Of a stretch of 64,000 nt of DNA, positions 1 through 8,414 are shown piece after piece. The notes beneath the pieces were generated by a model, which searched no databases, was not told where the DNA came from, and saw only the letters and a program-made list of their open reading frames with translations. A program made the position numbers and the translations under genes. The stretch is from Lachnospiraceae bacterium (GTDB lineage Bacteria > Bacillota > Clostridia > Lachnospirales > Lachnospiraceae). The first letter of the stretch is position 1; every line of letters starts with the position of its first letter. The stretch is from assembly GCA_910575255.1 (NCBI GenBank), contig CAJTEM010000011.1, positions 81,723 through 145,722 on the forward strand. The letters are read 5' to 3'.

Positions 1-12
1 GAGGAAGATACA

Positions 13-828
13 ATGGATTTGACAACGCTTATCGGTATTATCATGGCATTGGGGCTGTGCCTGTGGGGGATCGGACCCAGTAAGATCGGGAATTTCATAG
101 ACCCGCAGTCTCTTGCCATCGTTATCGGAGGCACGATCGCAGCGGTTACAGCCAGTTATCCGTTCCGTATTCTGATGGATGTTCCCAAGCACATCACGGT
201 GCTGTTCCGGGGAAAGAAATACAATATCCCCAAGCTGGTGGATCAGCTGGTGGATCTGGCCATGCTGGCCAGGCAGAGCGGCCTTCTGGCGCTGGAGGAA
301 AAGGCGGAGGAGATCAAGGATCCCTTTTTGAAACAGAGCGTACTGATGATTGTGGATGCCAGCGATCCGGATAAGGTCCGGGATATGCTGGAGAAGCAGA
401 TGGATGATATGATGGCCAGACATGACGAGGCAGCCGGGCTTTACGAGAAGGCGTCTTCTTATGCGCCGGCATTTGGTATGATCGGAACCCTGATCGGCCT
501 GATTAACATGCTGAAAGGCCTGAACCTAGACGGCGGCGGCGGAGCCAGCAGCCTGGGTGCAGACATGTCCGTGGCATTGATTACGACGTTTTACGGCAGC
601 GGTTTTGCCAATATTTTCTGCCAGCCGATCGCGAAGAAGCTGCGTGTGCGGCAGGCAGAGGAAGAACTGTATTGTACTACGGTAGTCGAGGGATTGATGG
701 GAATTCAGGCAGGGGAGAACCCCAAGATGCTGAGAGAGCATCTTTTGTCCTGTATGAAGCAGTCGCAGCAGAAGAAGCTGCTGCTGAAGGCCGAGAAGGC
801 CGGCGGCGCTGGAGGTGGTGAAGCATAA
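13..828 (+). CDS. motA: Flagellar motor stator protein MotA
   Basis: MotA forms, with MotB, the membrane ion channel that drives flagellar rotation. The 271-residue protein has the family layout: two N-terminal membrane helices, a cytoplasmic loop (about residues 50-150), then a pair of helices around 'YAPAFGMIGTLIGLINML' that carries the conserved proline and glycine positions. The ribosome site GAGGAAG lies at the very start of the window, so the operon clearly begins upstream. The stop codon overlaps the motB start by one base (TAATG), indicating translational coupling. The last residues are Gly/Ala rich. Family assignment is secure; whether H+ or Na+ is used cannot be read from this sequence. 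Confidence 0.96.
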   Translation: MDLTTLIGIIMALGLCLWGIGPSKIGNFIDPQSLAIVIGGTIAAVTASYPFRILMDVPKHITVLFRGKKYNIPKLVDQLVDLAMLARQSGLLALEEKAEEIKDPFLKQSVLMIVDASDPDKVRDMLEKQMDDMMARHDEAAGLYEKASSYAPAFGMIGTLIGLINMLKGLNLDGGGGASSLGADMSVALITTFYGSGFANIFCQPIAKKLRVRQAEEELYCTTVVEGLMGIQAGENPKMLREHLLSCMKQSQQKKLLLKAEKAGGAGGGEA

Positions 829-1763
829 TGAGCAGGAGAAAAAAAGGCGGCGGAGGCGGCGAAGACTGCGGAAGCTGGATGGATACATACGGCGACATGG
901 TGACGCTTCTGTTGTGCTTTTTCGTTATGCTGTATTCCATGTCCAACCTTGATCAGCAGAAATGGGAGGTGTTTGTCAAGAGTGTTTTCCCGAATGCCTC
1001 CGATGAACAGCAGATCGCAATTAATGAGAATATTATGGAGGGAGAATTCGATGTATCCGGCAATCTGGAGACCAACCAGGATCTGGATGAGATGGATGAG
1101 CTGGATAAGCTGTATCTCTCTATTGTTGAATATTTGAGCAACAGCGGGGTGGAAGGCGTCAGTATGAGCCGGGGTGAGGGCTATGCTTTCATTGCATTTG
1201 AGAACCAGACCTTTTTCAACGGCGACAGCTCGGTGCTGACGGATGAGGCCACCAAAACCCTGGATGTGTTCTGCGAGGCGATCGCGCCCAATGCAGAGCT
1301 GATCTCTCAGATTGAGATCATGGGGCATACCGCACAGGCAGATCCCAACAGGCCCAACAGGCCGAGAACCGACCGGATGCTTTCGTCCCTGCGTTCGGCA
1401 GAGGTGGCAGCCTATATCCAGGAGAAGAATATCATTGATCCCAGCAAGCTGATTGGCATCAGCTATGGGCAGTTCCGTCCGGTAGATACCTTTGAGACGG
1501 CGGAAGGGCGGGCGAAGAACCGCCGGGTTGAGTTTTTGATTGTGGACAAAGGGGCGGATATCAAGTCCATGAATGATTTTTACGATGAGTATTATAACAG
1601 TATAGAAGCCGGTGATGTGACCATTACGGGCCAGGAACATAAAGGTGAGATGTTCACACCGGTTGAGGGAAGCGCGGAAGACTCGGCGAGTATGATGGAA
1701 CAGCCGTCAGAGGTTGTTCCGGATGGTGCGGCGCAGCCTGCAGAAGGCGCCCCAACAGAATAA
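828..1763 (+). CDS. motB: Flagellar motor stator protein MotB (OmpA-like domain)
   Basis: MotB anchors the stator to peptidoglycan. The 311-residue protein starts with a basic Gly-rich cytoplasmic tail. One membrane helix follows, with the motif 'YGDMVTLLLCFFV', whose Asp23 is the expected ion-binding residue. The OmpA-like peptidoglycan-binding domain lies at about residues 130-245; 'EIMGHTA', 'NRPRTDRMLSSLRSAEV' and 'GRAKNRRVEF' are typical. A low-complexity acidic/Pro tail follows. The start overlaps motA by one base. fliM follows after 26 bases. The gene order motA-motB-fliM, with no fliL between, is slightly reduced relative to many Clostridia. Confidence 0.95.
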   Translation: MSRRKKGGGGGEDCGSWMDTYGDMVTLLLCFFVMLYSMSNLDQQKWEVFVKSVFPNASDEQQIAINENIMEGEFDVSGNLETNQDLDEMDELDKLYLSIVEYLSNSGVEGVSMSRGEGYAFIAFENQTFFNGDSSVLTDEATKTLDVFCEAIAPNAELISQIEIMGHTAQADPNRPNRPRTDRMLSSLRSAEVAAYIQEKNIIDPSKLIGISYGQFRPVDTFETAEGRAKNRRVEFLIVDKGADIKSMNDFYDEYYNSIEAGDVTITGQEHKGEMFTPVEGSAEDSASMMEQPSEVVPDGAAQPAEGAPTE

Positions 1764-1789
1764 CAATTAAGTAAAGGTGGCGTTTAACT

Positions 1790-2902
1790 ATGGCAGACGT
1801 ATTATCTCAAAGTCAGATTGACGAGCTTTTGAAGTCCATGCAGGGCGGAGGTTCTGCGAAAACAGAGGAGAAGAAGGCATCGGCAGAGACAGCAAAGAAG
1901 CAGGATCTTGCGGGAGATAAGCCTCAGAAGCAGGAGAAGGCCGAGATCAAGTACAACAAATACGACTTCTACAGTCCGAGAAAATTCACCAAGGATAAGA
2001 TGAAGATTCTGGGCAGCGTATTTGAAAATTATGCCCGGATTGCCACCTCACAGGTGAATGGCGTGTTCCGGGTATTGACCGACATTACGGTGATGGAGGT
2101 CCAGGAGCGGCGTTATTATGAATTTGTAAATGCTTTAAAGGAAAATGATATCATTACTTTAGTCAATACCACGATAGAGAACAGCACCCGGAAACTGGTT
2201 CCCCTGATGATGTATGTCACACCGGGACTGGTGATCACGCTGATTGACCATATGCTGGGCGGCGGAGAGGATGTAGTGAAGGTAAAGGACGGATATCGGT
2301 ATTCGGATGTGGAGAACGCTTTGTACCGGAGAATCCTTTCTCAGCTGATCCATGCACTGGGGGATGGCTTTGCCAGCTATATCAACGTCAATTTTGAGGC
2401 ATACCGGATTGAGGAGAATCCCAGCATGATGCAGGATGTGGGATTGGATGAGACAGTAGTCATTATTACACTGAATGTGGATGTGGCGGGGCAGGCCATG
2501 GAGCGGATACGGATCTGCATGCCGGGCAACCTGCTCGAATCCATGTTCCAGGTGATGGACAGCCGGCGGCACATGGCCAAGGGCTATGCCTACGAGGACA
2601 ACCGGGAGACAATTCTGGACAATATCCGGTATTCCCGGCTCCCGATTACCGGACAGCTCGGTACGGTATCATTGGATCTGGACGATATTTACCATCTGAA
2701 GGTGGGCGATGTAATCGATATGAACAAGCCGAAAGACCGCGATGTGAAGCTTTATGTCGGCCGGCAGGCATGGTTTACCGGTAAGATGGGTATCTATAAG
2801 AAGAATGTGGCTATCCGGATTAACCAGAGACTCTATGAATCAGAGGAACTGGAAGGGGACGAGGCAGCTGCTACAGAAGAATCGCAGGTTTTAGAAGGAT
2901 AA
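1790..2902 (+). CDS. fliM: Flagellar motor switch protein FliM
   Basis: FliM is the C-ring component that binds phosphorylated CheY and sets rotation direction. The N-terminus 'MADVLSQSQIDELLKSM' is the CheY-binding peptide. It is followed by a Lys/Glu-rich linker (about residues 20-50), the CheC-like middle domain with 'HMLGGGED', and a C-terminal SpoA/FliN-like domain ('LPITGQLGTVSLDLDDI', 'LKVGDVIDM'). At 370 residues it is slightly longer than usual because of the linker and an acidic C-terminal tail. A ribosome site AAAGGTGG precedes the ATG. It is followed not by fliY but by a promoter-bearing gap and cheY. Confidence 0.96.
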   Translation: MADVLSQSQIDELLKSMQGGGSAKTEEKKASAETAKKQDLAGDKPQKQEKAEIKYNKYDFYSPRKFTKDKMKILGSVFENYARIATSQVNGVFRVLTDITVMEVQERRYYEFVNALKENDIITLVNTTIENSTRKLVPLMMYVTPGLVITLIDHMLGGGEDVVKVKDGYRYSDVENALYRRILSQLIHALGDGFASYINVNFEAYRIEENPSMMQDVGLDETVVIITLNVDVAGQAMERIRICMPGNLLESMFQVMDSRRHMAKGYAYEDNRETILDNIRYSRLPITGQLGTVSLDLDDIYHLKVGDVIDMNKPKDRDVKLYVGRQAWFTGKMGIYKKNVAIRINQRLYESEELEGDEAAATEESQVLEG

Positions 2903-2917
2903 TCGGCAATTTTTCTG

Positions 2918-2962
2918 TTGATATTATGTACGGTTGATATTAAAATTATATCATAATATTAT
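2918..2962 (+). promoter_or_regulatory. Two overlapping sigma-A type promoters upstream of cheY
   Basis: In the 82-base fliM-cheY gap the sequence GTTGATATTA occurs twice, 16 bases apart. This creates two promoter-like arrangements: TTGATA (2918-2923), 17-base spacer, TAAAAT (2941-2946); and TTGATA (2934-2939), 17-base spacer, TATTAT (2957-2962). Both have the ideal spacer length and the gap is strongly AT rich inside a GC-moderate operon. This is inference from consensus match only. It would give cheY-flgC-fliY and later genes a sigma-A dependent internal start. Confidence 0.55.
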
Positions 2963-2984
2963 TTAAAAGAGAGAGGGGAACACA

Positions 2985-3347
2985 ATGCCTAAGATTATGT
3001 TGGTAGATGACGCTGCATTTATGAGAATGATGGTGAAAAATGCCTTGACCAAAAGCGGATATGATAATATTATAGAGGCTCAGGATGGGGCAGAGGCAGT
3101 GAAGAAGTATGCCGAGGAGAAGCCGGATATGGTATTTATGGATATTACCATGCCGAATATGGACGGACTTCAGGCTCTTAAGAAGATCCGCGAGGATGAT
3201 CCGAATGCCAAGATTGTGATGTGCACGGCCATGGGCCAGGAGGGAATGGTGGTAGATGCCATCAAGTCCGGTGCGCGGGATTTTATTGTAAAGCCGTTTA
3301 ATGCGGATCGTATCGTTCAGACAGCGCAGGCGATTTTAGGCAGCTAA
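2985..3347 (+). CDS. cheY: Chemotaxis response regulator CheY
   Basis: A stand-alone receiver domain of 120 residues. Acidic pocket Asp8/Asp9, phosphoacceptor Asp53 ('VFMDITMP'), Thr81 and Lys103 ('VKPF') are all present, so it should be phosphorylatable. The phosphorylated form binds FliM (encoded just upstream) and is dephosphorylated by FliY and CheC (both in this window). A strong ribosome site (AGAGAGGGG) precedes the ATG. The kinase CheA is not in the window. Confidence 0.96.
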   Translation: MPKIMLVDDAAFMRMMVKNALTKSGYDNIIEAQDGAEAVKKYAEEKPDMVFMDITMPNMDGLQALKKIREDDPNAKIVMCTAMGQEGMVVDAIKSGARDFIVKPFNADRIVQTAQAILGS

Positions 3348-3369
3348 TATCGGGCAGGAGGAATGACAG

Positions 3370-3819
3370 ATGGCTTTTTTGAGTTCTTTTGATATCAGTG
3401 CGTCTGCTTTGAGCGCCCAGCGTGTCCGGATGGACATTGCAGCGGAGAATATTGCGAATATTGATACAACTCGGACAGAGGGCGGCGGCGCATACCGCAG
3501 GAAAGATGTGCTTTTTGAGAGCTTCGGTGCCGGTTCCTTTAAGGAAGCGCTGCACAATGCATCCGCAGGAAAAGGCTTTTCCGGCAGGAATGCAGGAGTC
3601 CGTGTGGCAGGGATTATCGAGGATGACCGTGAGATGAAGCAGGTATACAATCCGGGTCATCCGGATGCGGATGAGAATGGTTTTGTGACAATGCCGAATG
3701 TGGATCTGTTGAAAGAGACGGTGGACAGCATGTCGGCAACCCGGTCCTACGAGGCGAATGTTACGGCTCTGAACGCAATGAAGCTGATGGCGCAGAAGGC
3801 GCTGGAAATTGGAAAATAA
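3370..3819 (+). CDS. flgC: Flagellar basal-body rod protein FlgC
   Basis: FlgC is a proximal rod subunit exported through the flagellar type III gate. The 149-residue protein has the N-terminal rod signature ('FDISASALSAQRVRMDIAAENIANIDTTRTEGGGAYRRK'-like segment, residues 7-45) and the C-terminal 'NVDLLKETVDSMSATRSYEANVTALNAMKLM' helix typical of FlgC. Its position is unusual. FlgC is normally encoded next to flgB and fliE at the start of the operon, but here it stands alone between cheY and fliY. No flgB is visible; it may lie upstream of the window, or this may be a second copy. Confidence 0.92.
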   Translation: MAFLSSFDISASALSAQRVRMDIAAENIANIDTTRTEGGGAYRRKDVLFESFGAGSFKEALHNASAGKGFSGRNAGVRVAGIIEDDREMKQVYNPGHPDADENGFVTMPNVDLLKETVDSMSATRSYEANVTALNAMKLMAQKALEIGK

Positions 3820-3864
3820 TGTTCCGCGCGTTGAAAAAAAAGGATAAAAGGAGATTGAAGAAAA

Positions 3865-5181
3865 ATGGGCGCTAGCAGCTTTAACGAAATGGAGCTGGAT
3901 GCCATAGGCGAGATTATGAATATCAGCCTCGGGGCATCAGCGACAGCAGTTTCTACCATGCTGGGGACAAAAGTGAATATCACAACGCCCGTGGTGCTGG
4001 TCCAGACGAAAGAACAATTTGAATTCAAACGTCTGGAACCGGCTATTGGTGTTGAGATCAGTTATGTGGAAGGTTTGGAAGGCAAGAACATCATGATGTT
4101 CCGCAAGGAGGATATCCGGATTATTGTGAGCACCATGATGGGCGGCGACATACCGGAAGCGGAATTCGAGATGGATGAGCTGTATGTCAGTGCGATCTGT
4201 GAAGTGATGAATCAGATGATGGGGTCCTCGGCTACGGCGCTGTCGGAGTTTTTGGGCACTATTGTAAATATATCGACGCCGAAATCTTTTGAGATCGGTG
4301 AGCCGGAGGAGTTTAAAAACAAGTATTTTGTTGAAGCGGACGGAATGGTAGTGGTGCGTTTCCGGCTGGAGATTGAAGATAAGCTTAACAGTGAGTTTAT
4401 GAACATCATGCCGAGGAAGCTGGCCAAGAGGCTGCTCGAGCCATTTGCGGATTCTCTTGGCTTATCGGCGGAGGCGGCAGCGCCGGAACCGGAGCCGGTA
4501 GTGCAGCCGGAACCGGTAGTGCAGCCGGAACCGCAGATGCCGGAACCGGAACCGGTAATGCAGCCGGAGCCGGTAATGCAGGCAGCGCCGGAGCCGCAGA
4601 TACAGGCAGAGCCCGCACCTGCACCCGCAGTCCCGCCGGTACAGCCAATGGCGCAGCCGGTACAGCCCATGGCCCAGGCGGCCGATCCGGCTATGCAGGG
4701 GATGCAGCAGCCGTATTATCCCTATCCTTCTGCAGGGATGGATCCCATGATGATTCAGCTCCTCAACCAGATGCAGCAGACGCAGATGCAGATGATGGAA
4801 ATGATGAAGAATACCAGGACGGCGTCCTCTGCAGAGTCGTCCGCATCCAATGCGGGCGGTTCGATTATCCGGCCTTTGGCGTCACCGCAGATTCAGGACG
4901 GCGCCGGAGAGGGAGAAGAGGACAAGACCAACCAGGAGATGCTGATGAAGGTGCCTCTGGAGGTATCCGTGGAGATCGGGAGGACCAAGCGGCTGGTTAA
5001 GGATATTCTGGAGTTTACCCAGGGAACCCTGGTCGTTTTGGATAAGATGGCAGGAGAACAGGTGGATCTGTTCGTGAACGGCCAGTGCATCGCCAAGGGA
5101 GATATCGTGGTGGTGGAAGATAACTTTGGCATCCGTGTTACTGAGATTGTGACAAGGGAACTGAATCCGGAAAGCTTATAA
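3865..5181 (+). CDS. fliY: Flagellar motor switch phosphatase FliY
   Basis: FliY combines CheY-P phosphatase activity with a FliN-type C-ring domain. Residues 1-200 contain two CheC-like helices with the E-x2-N pattern: 'GEIMNISLGASATA' near residue 13 and 'CEVMNQMMGSSATAL' near residue 115, both intact. A Pro/Glu/Gln linker of short PEPV-type repeats (about residues 205-275) and a Met/Gln-rich stretch lead to the C-terminal SpoA/FliN domain ('VPLEVSVEIGRTKRLVKDIL'). The 438-residue length is large for FliY because of the linker. The N-terminal CheY-binding peptide found in some FliY proteins is not evident. fliO begins one base after the stop. Confidence 0.94.
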   Translation: MGASSFNEMELDAIGEIMNISLGASATAVSTMLGTKVNITTPVVLVQTKEQFEFKRLEPAIGVEISYVEGLEGKNIMMFRKEDIRIIVSTMMGGDIPEAEFEMDELYVSAICEVMNQMMGSSATALSEFLGTIVNISTPKSFEIGEPEEFKNKYFVEADGMVVVRFRLEIEDKLNSEFMNIMPRKLAKRLLEPFADSLGLSAEAAAPEPEPVVQPEPVVQPEPQMPEPEPVMQPEPVMQAAPEPQIQAEPAPAPAVPPVQPMAQPVQPMAQAADPAMQGMQQPYYPYPSAGMDPMMIQLLNQMQQTQMQMMEMMKNTRTASSAESSASNAGGSIIRPLASPQIQDGAGEGEEDKTNQEMLMKVPLEVSVEIGRTKRLVKDILEFTQGTLVVLDKMAGEQVDLFVNGQCIAKGDIVVVEDNFGIRVTEIVTRELNPESL

Positions 5182-5182
5182 G

Positions 5183-5536
5183 ATGCTGACATTTTTTCAT
5201 GCAATGCTGACGGTGATTCTTGTATTGGTGATGGCCTGGTGGTGCAGCCGCCTGCTGGGAAAGCAGTGGGGGCAATTCTCCGGGAGTGGCAATATCCGTC
5301 TGGTCGGACAGCTGCAGGTGGGAAGGGACCGGAGCATCCTTCTTGTGAAGGTGGGAGGGGATCATTTCCTGATTGGCGTCAGTCCGGCAGGAATTCAGCT
5401 TTTGTCAAAGGTGGATGGCGAATTCGAGACAGGGCAGCCGACGGAGCTTCCCGCGGGAACTTTGTTTCCCTTTCAAGAGCTGCTGAAGAAGCAGCTTGGA
5501 CGTACCGGAAAAAAGGGAGGGGAAAGTGATGAATGA
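5183..5536 (+). CDS. fliO: Flagellar biosynthesis protein FliO
   Basis: A small (117 residue) single-membrane-span protein that assists assembly of the FliP export ring. One N-terminal helix ('MLTVILVLVMAWWCSRLL') is followed by the cytoplasmic FliO domain with 'IRLVGQLQVGRDRSILLVKVGGDHFLIGVS'-type sequence, characteristic of FliO/FliZ. It begins one base after fliY and overlaps the start of fliP by eight bases. Sequence conservation in this family is low; position between fliY and fliP supports the call. Confidence 0.88.
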   Translation: MLTFFHAMLTVILVLVMAWWCSRLLGKQWGQFSGSGNIRLVGQLQVGRDRSILLVKVGGDHFLIGVSPAGIQLLSKVDGEFETGQPTELPAGTLFPFQELLKKQLGRTGKKGGESDE

Positions 5537-6185
5537 CCTTCTGACACAATTGAATGGCGGAAATGTCCCTGTCCTGGACTTGATCCTTTTGCTTACCCTG
5601 GCAGCATTGCTGCCGTCGATTGTTGTTATGATGACATCCTTTACCAGGACGATCATCATCTTGTCCTTTACCAGGAATGCAATGGGTGTCCAGCAGGCCC
5701 CGCCGAATATGGTACTGGTGGGAATTGCGCTTTTTCTGACACTGTATATTATGAGTCCGGTTCTGGATCGGATCAACGCAGAAGCCTATCAGCCATATCT
5801 TCGGGAGGAGATCTCCCAGGAAGAGGCAGTGGAGCGGATGATCGTGCCGCTGAAGGATTTCATGCTTCGCAACACAGAGGCGAATACCATGGAGACTTTT
5901 CTTCGTCTGTCAGATACTCCGGTGCAGGAGAATCCTCAGGACTATCCTCTGACTGTAGTGGTTCCGGCATTTATGACCAGTGAACTCAAGGCGGGGTTTC
6001 TGGCGGGATTTCTGATCTATCTGCCGTTTCTGCTTGTAGATATCATTGTTTCCACGACACTGATGTCCATGGGTATGGTCATGCTTCCGCCGGCGATGAT
6101 TTCCCTGCCCTTTAAGCTGCTGCTTTTTGTGACTGTGAACGGCTGGGAACTGTTGTTTGAAAGTATTGTGACGAGCTTTCGTTAG
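5529..6185 (+). CDS. fliP: Flagellar type III export gate protein FliP
   Basis: FliP builds the core of the export gate with FliQ and FliR. Start chosen at the ATG at 5529, preceded by GGAGGGGAAAG and overlapping fliO by eight bases; a longer reading from 5496 would lie entirely inside fliO and lacks a ribosome site. The 218-residue protein has the conserved block 'MMTSFTRTIIILSFTRNAMGVQQAPPNMVLVGIALFLT' near the N-terminus and 'FLIYLPFLLVDIIVSTTLMSMGMVMLPP' near the C-terminus. There is no cleavable signal peptide, as in many Firmicute FliP proteins. Confidence 0.95.
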   Translation: MNDLLTQLNGGNVPVLDLILLLTLAALLPSIVVMMTSFTRTIIILSFTRNAMGVQQAPPNMVLVGIALFLTLYIMSPVLDRINAEAYQPYLREEISQEEAVERMIVPLKDFMLRNTEANTMETFLRLSDTPVQENPQDYPLTVVVPAFMTSELKAGFLAGFLIYLPFLLVDIIVSTTLMSMGMVMLPPAMISLPFKLLLFVTVNGWELLFESIVTSFR

Positions 6186-6208
6186 CGCCAAAGGAAGGAG
6201 GATCGGCC

Positions 6209-6469
6209 ATGTCAGACTTACAGATTCTGGATATTATGTATGATACCTTTCAGCTGGCGGTACGGCTGACGATGCCGTTTTTGCTGATCAGTATGGTGGT
6301 GGGTGTGTTGATTGCCATTTTTCAGGCGGCAACGCAGATCAATGAGCAGACGCTTACCTTTGTGCCGAAATTCCTGTCGATCCTGGCAGTCATGGGATTT
6401 CTGGGAAGTACGATCCTGGCGATGCTGCAGGATTTTACCAGGTTGATGATGTCCCTGATGGGGGGCTGA
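6209..6469 (+). CDS. fliQ: Flagellar type III export gate protein FliQ
   Basis: An 86-residue protein with two membrane hairpin helices, as expected for FliQ. The motif 'ISMVVGVLIAIFQAATQINEQTLTFVPK' is diagnostic. A clear AAGGAGG ribosome site lies upstream. It lies between fliP and fliR with short gaps, the invariant order of this gate cluster. Confidence 0.95.
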   Translation: MSDLQILDIMYDTFQLAVRLTMPFLLISMVVGVLIAIFQAATQINEQTLTFVPKFLSILAVMGFLGSTILAMLQDFTRLMMSLMGG

Positions 6470-6475
6470 TGAATC

Positions 6476-7228
6476 ATGTTTATTTTGTTTGCCCTGGTGT
6501 TTATGCGGATGAGCGGGGCGATCGCTTTTAACCCGATTTTCGGACGGACCAATTATCCCAGACTGGCGAAAGGAGCCCTGATCTTTGTGCTGTCCCTGAT
6601 GATGTATGCAGGGGTGGGCGGCACACTGAATCATCAGCCCGTAAATATGCTGGAATATGGGATTATGCTGATTAAGGAGCTGATGCTTGGCTTTGTGATG
6701 GGGTTTTCCATGGAGCTGATGTTTGCCATTGTCCGGTTTGCCTCGGCAATCATGGATAATACCATGGGATTGTCGATGGCTCAGGTCTATGATCCGCAGT
6801 ATAATACTCAGATGACGATTACGTCTGGCCTGTATTATGCCTTTCTGGCAATGATTTTTCTGGCAGTGGACGGGCATGTGCGTCTGATCGCTCTGTTTTT
6901 CACCTCAGCGAGGCTGATTCCTTTCGGGGAGGTGGTGATTCGCCCGGAGCTTGCCCAGCTGATGTCGGAGATTTTTTTCACCAGCATTGTGGCAGGTTTT
7001 CAATTTGCCTTTCCGGTGATAGCCATGGAGCTGGTAACCGAGGCGGCAGTGGGAATTTTGATGAGGATGATTCCTCAGATCAATGTCTTTGCTGTCAATT
7101 TCCAGGTCAAGATCATTGTCGGACTGATGATGCTTGTGTATATGTTCAGCCCGATGGCAGCCAGACTGTATGGGATGATTGATGATATGTTTCTTTACAT
7201 GCAGCGCCTCCTGGCGCTTATGGGGTAA
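6476..7228 (+). CDS. fliR: Flagellar type III export gate protein FliR
   Basis: A 250-residue multi-span membrane protein. 'FALVFMRMSGAIAFNPIFG', 'KELMLGFVMGFSMELMFAIVRFASAIMDNTMGLSMAQVYDP' and 'PQINVFAVNFQVKIIVGL' are the standard FliR signatures. It starts six bases after fliQ. The short (about 75 base) gap to flhB holds only a poorly structured stretch. Confidence 0.94.
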   Translation: MFILFALVFMRMSGAIAFNPIFGRTNYPRLAKGALIFVLSLMMYAGVGGTLNHQPVNMLEYGIMLIKELMLGFVMGFSMELMFAIVRFASAIMDNTMGLSMAQVYDPQYNTQMTITSGLYYAFLAMIFLAVDGHVRLIALFFTSARLIPFGEVVIRPELAQLMSEIFFTSIVAGFQFAFPVIAMELVTEAAVGILMRMIPQINVFAVNFQVKIIVGLMMLVYMFSPMAARLYGMIDDMFLYMQRLLALMG

Positions 7229-7302
7229 GGGTTTTTCGGCCGAGGGGCCAAAGCAGCCCGGACCGGGGAAGGCTTCCGGTATGACAGAAGGGAGTGGTGA
7301 GC

Positions 7303-8376
7303 TTGGCGGAGTCAAACGGACAGGAAAAGACTGAGCAGCCAACCAGTAAACGGCGAAAGGATGCCCGCAAAGAGGGAAATGTATTTCAGAGCCGGGATGC
7401 TGTGACAGTCGTGATGCTGTTCGGTGTGTTTTGTATGATCAGGCTGTGCCTTCCGTTCCTGTATGAAACCATACGGGATTGTATGGTTTATTTTTTTACA
7501 AAGGTAGGGACAGATAATCCTCTGGATTCCTCACCTCATATCTATATTTACATGATAGTGGCGACGCTGAAGTGTTCGATGCCGATTCTGCTGGCATCCA
7601 TGGCGCTGGGGATCCTGGCGCATGGGGTGCAGACGCGGTTCAATATCAGCTTTCAGTCGCTTCGCCCCAAATTCAGCAAGATGAATCCGATCAATGGGAT
7701 CAAGCGGATGTTCGGCATTAAAAAGCTGGTGGATCTGGCGAAGAACCTGATTAAGATTACCTTGCTGATGGCATTGCTTTATAACCTGCTGCGCACGGAT
7801 CTGGTTGAGATCTCCCAGATGCTGGATATGCAGGTGCTGTTATCCGCGGCAGAGATGCTCCGGCTGGTGTTTGAGCTGGTAGTAAAGGTCTGCATTGCTT
7901 TTACGGTAGTAGCGTTTTTTGATTACCTTTACCAGAGATGGGATTACGAGAACAATCTCAAGATGACCAAGCAGGAGGTAAAGGAAGAATATAAGATGAC
8001 TGAGGGGAATCCGGAGATCAAAGGGAGAATCCGGAAGCTGCAGCGTCAGATGGCGATGAGCCGTATGATGCAGAAGGTTCCCGAGGCGGATGTGATTGTG
8101 AGAAACCCGACTCATTTCGCGGTGGCGCTGAAATACGACCCGGAAAAGAACGGGGCGCCGGTGGTGCTTGCCAAGGGGCAGGATGAGCTGGCATTGAGAA
8201 TTATACGGGTCGGTGAAGAGCATGGTGTGTTTGTGATCGAGAACCGGCCGTTGGCGAGGGCGCTCTATGCGTCCTGTGAGCTGGATCGCGAAATTCCGGC
8301 AGAGTTTTACGGAGCGGTGGCAGAGATTCTGGTATATATTTATCGGGAGAGCCACAGGGAGGATATGCTTCGATAG
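7303..8376 (+). CDS. flhB: Flagellar export substrate-switch protein FlhB
   Basis: FlhB switches export from rod/hook to filament substrates after autocleavage. The N-terminal basic segment 'EKTEQPTSKRRKDARKEGNV', four membrane helices and the cytoplasmic cleavage motif NPTH (Asn268-Pro269 in this numbering) are all present. The start is uncertain. No ATG fits; GTG at 7294 and 7297 lie too close to the AGAAGGGA ribosome site, while TTG at 7303 has good spacing and is used here. About 357 residues, normal for the family. Confidence 0.93.
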   Translation: MAESNGQEKTEQPTSKRRKDARKEGNVFQSRDAVTVVMLFGVFCMIRLCLPFLYETIRDCMVYFFTKVGTDNPLDSSPHIYIYMIVATLKCSMPILLASMALGILAHGVQTRFNISFQSLRPKFSKMNPINGIKRMFGIKKLVDLAKNLIKITLLMALLYNLLRTDLVEISQMLDMQVLLSAAEMLRLVFELVVKVCIAFTVVAFFDYLYQRWDYENNLKMTKQEVKEEYKMTEGNPEIKGRIRKLQRQMAMSRMMQKVPEADVIVRNPTHFAVALKYDPEKNGAPVVLAKGQDELALRIIRVGEEHGVFVIENRPLARALYASCELDREIPAEFYGAVAEILVYIYRESHREDMLR

Positions 8377-8414
8377 ATTTGGAATACCGATTACGATTGA
8401 CGGATGGAGTTGCG

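Noticed and set aside
4480..4680. Tandem repeat in the CCGGAACCGG-rich part of fliY
   Set aside because: Explained as the Pro-Glu-Pro linker of FliY; in frame and conserved in type among FliY proteins, so not a separate element.
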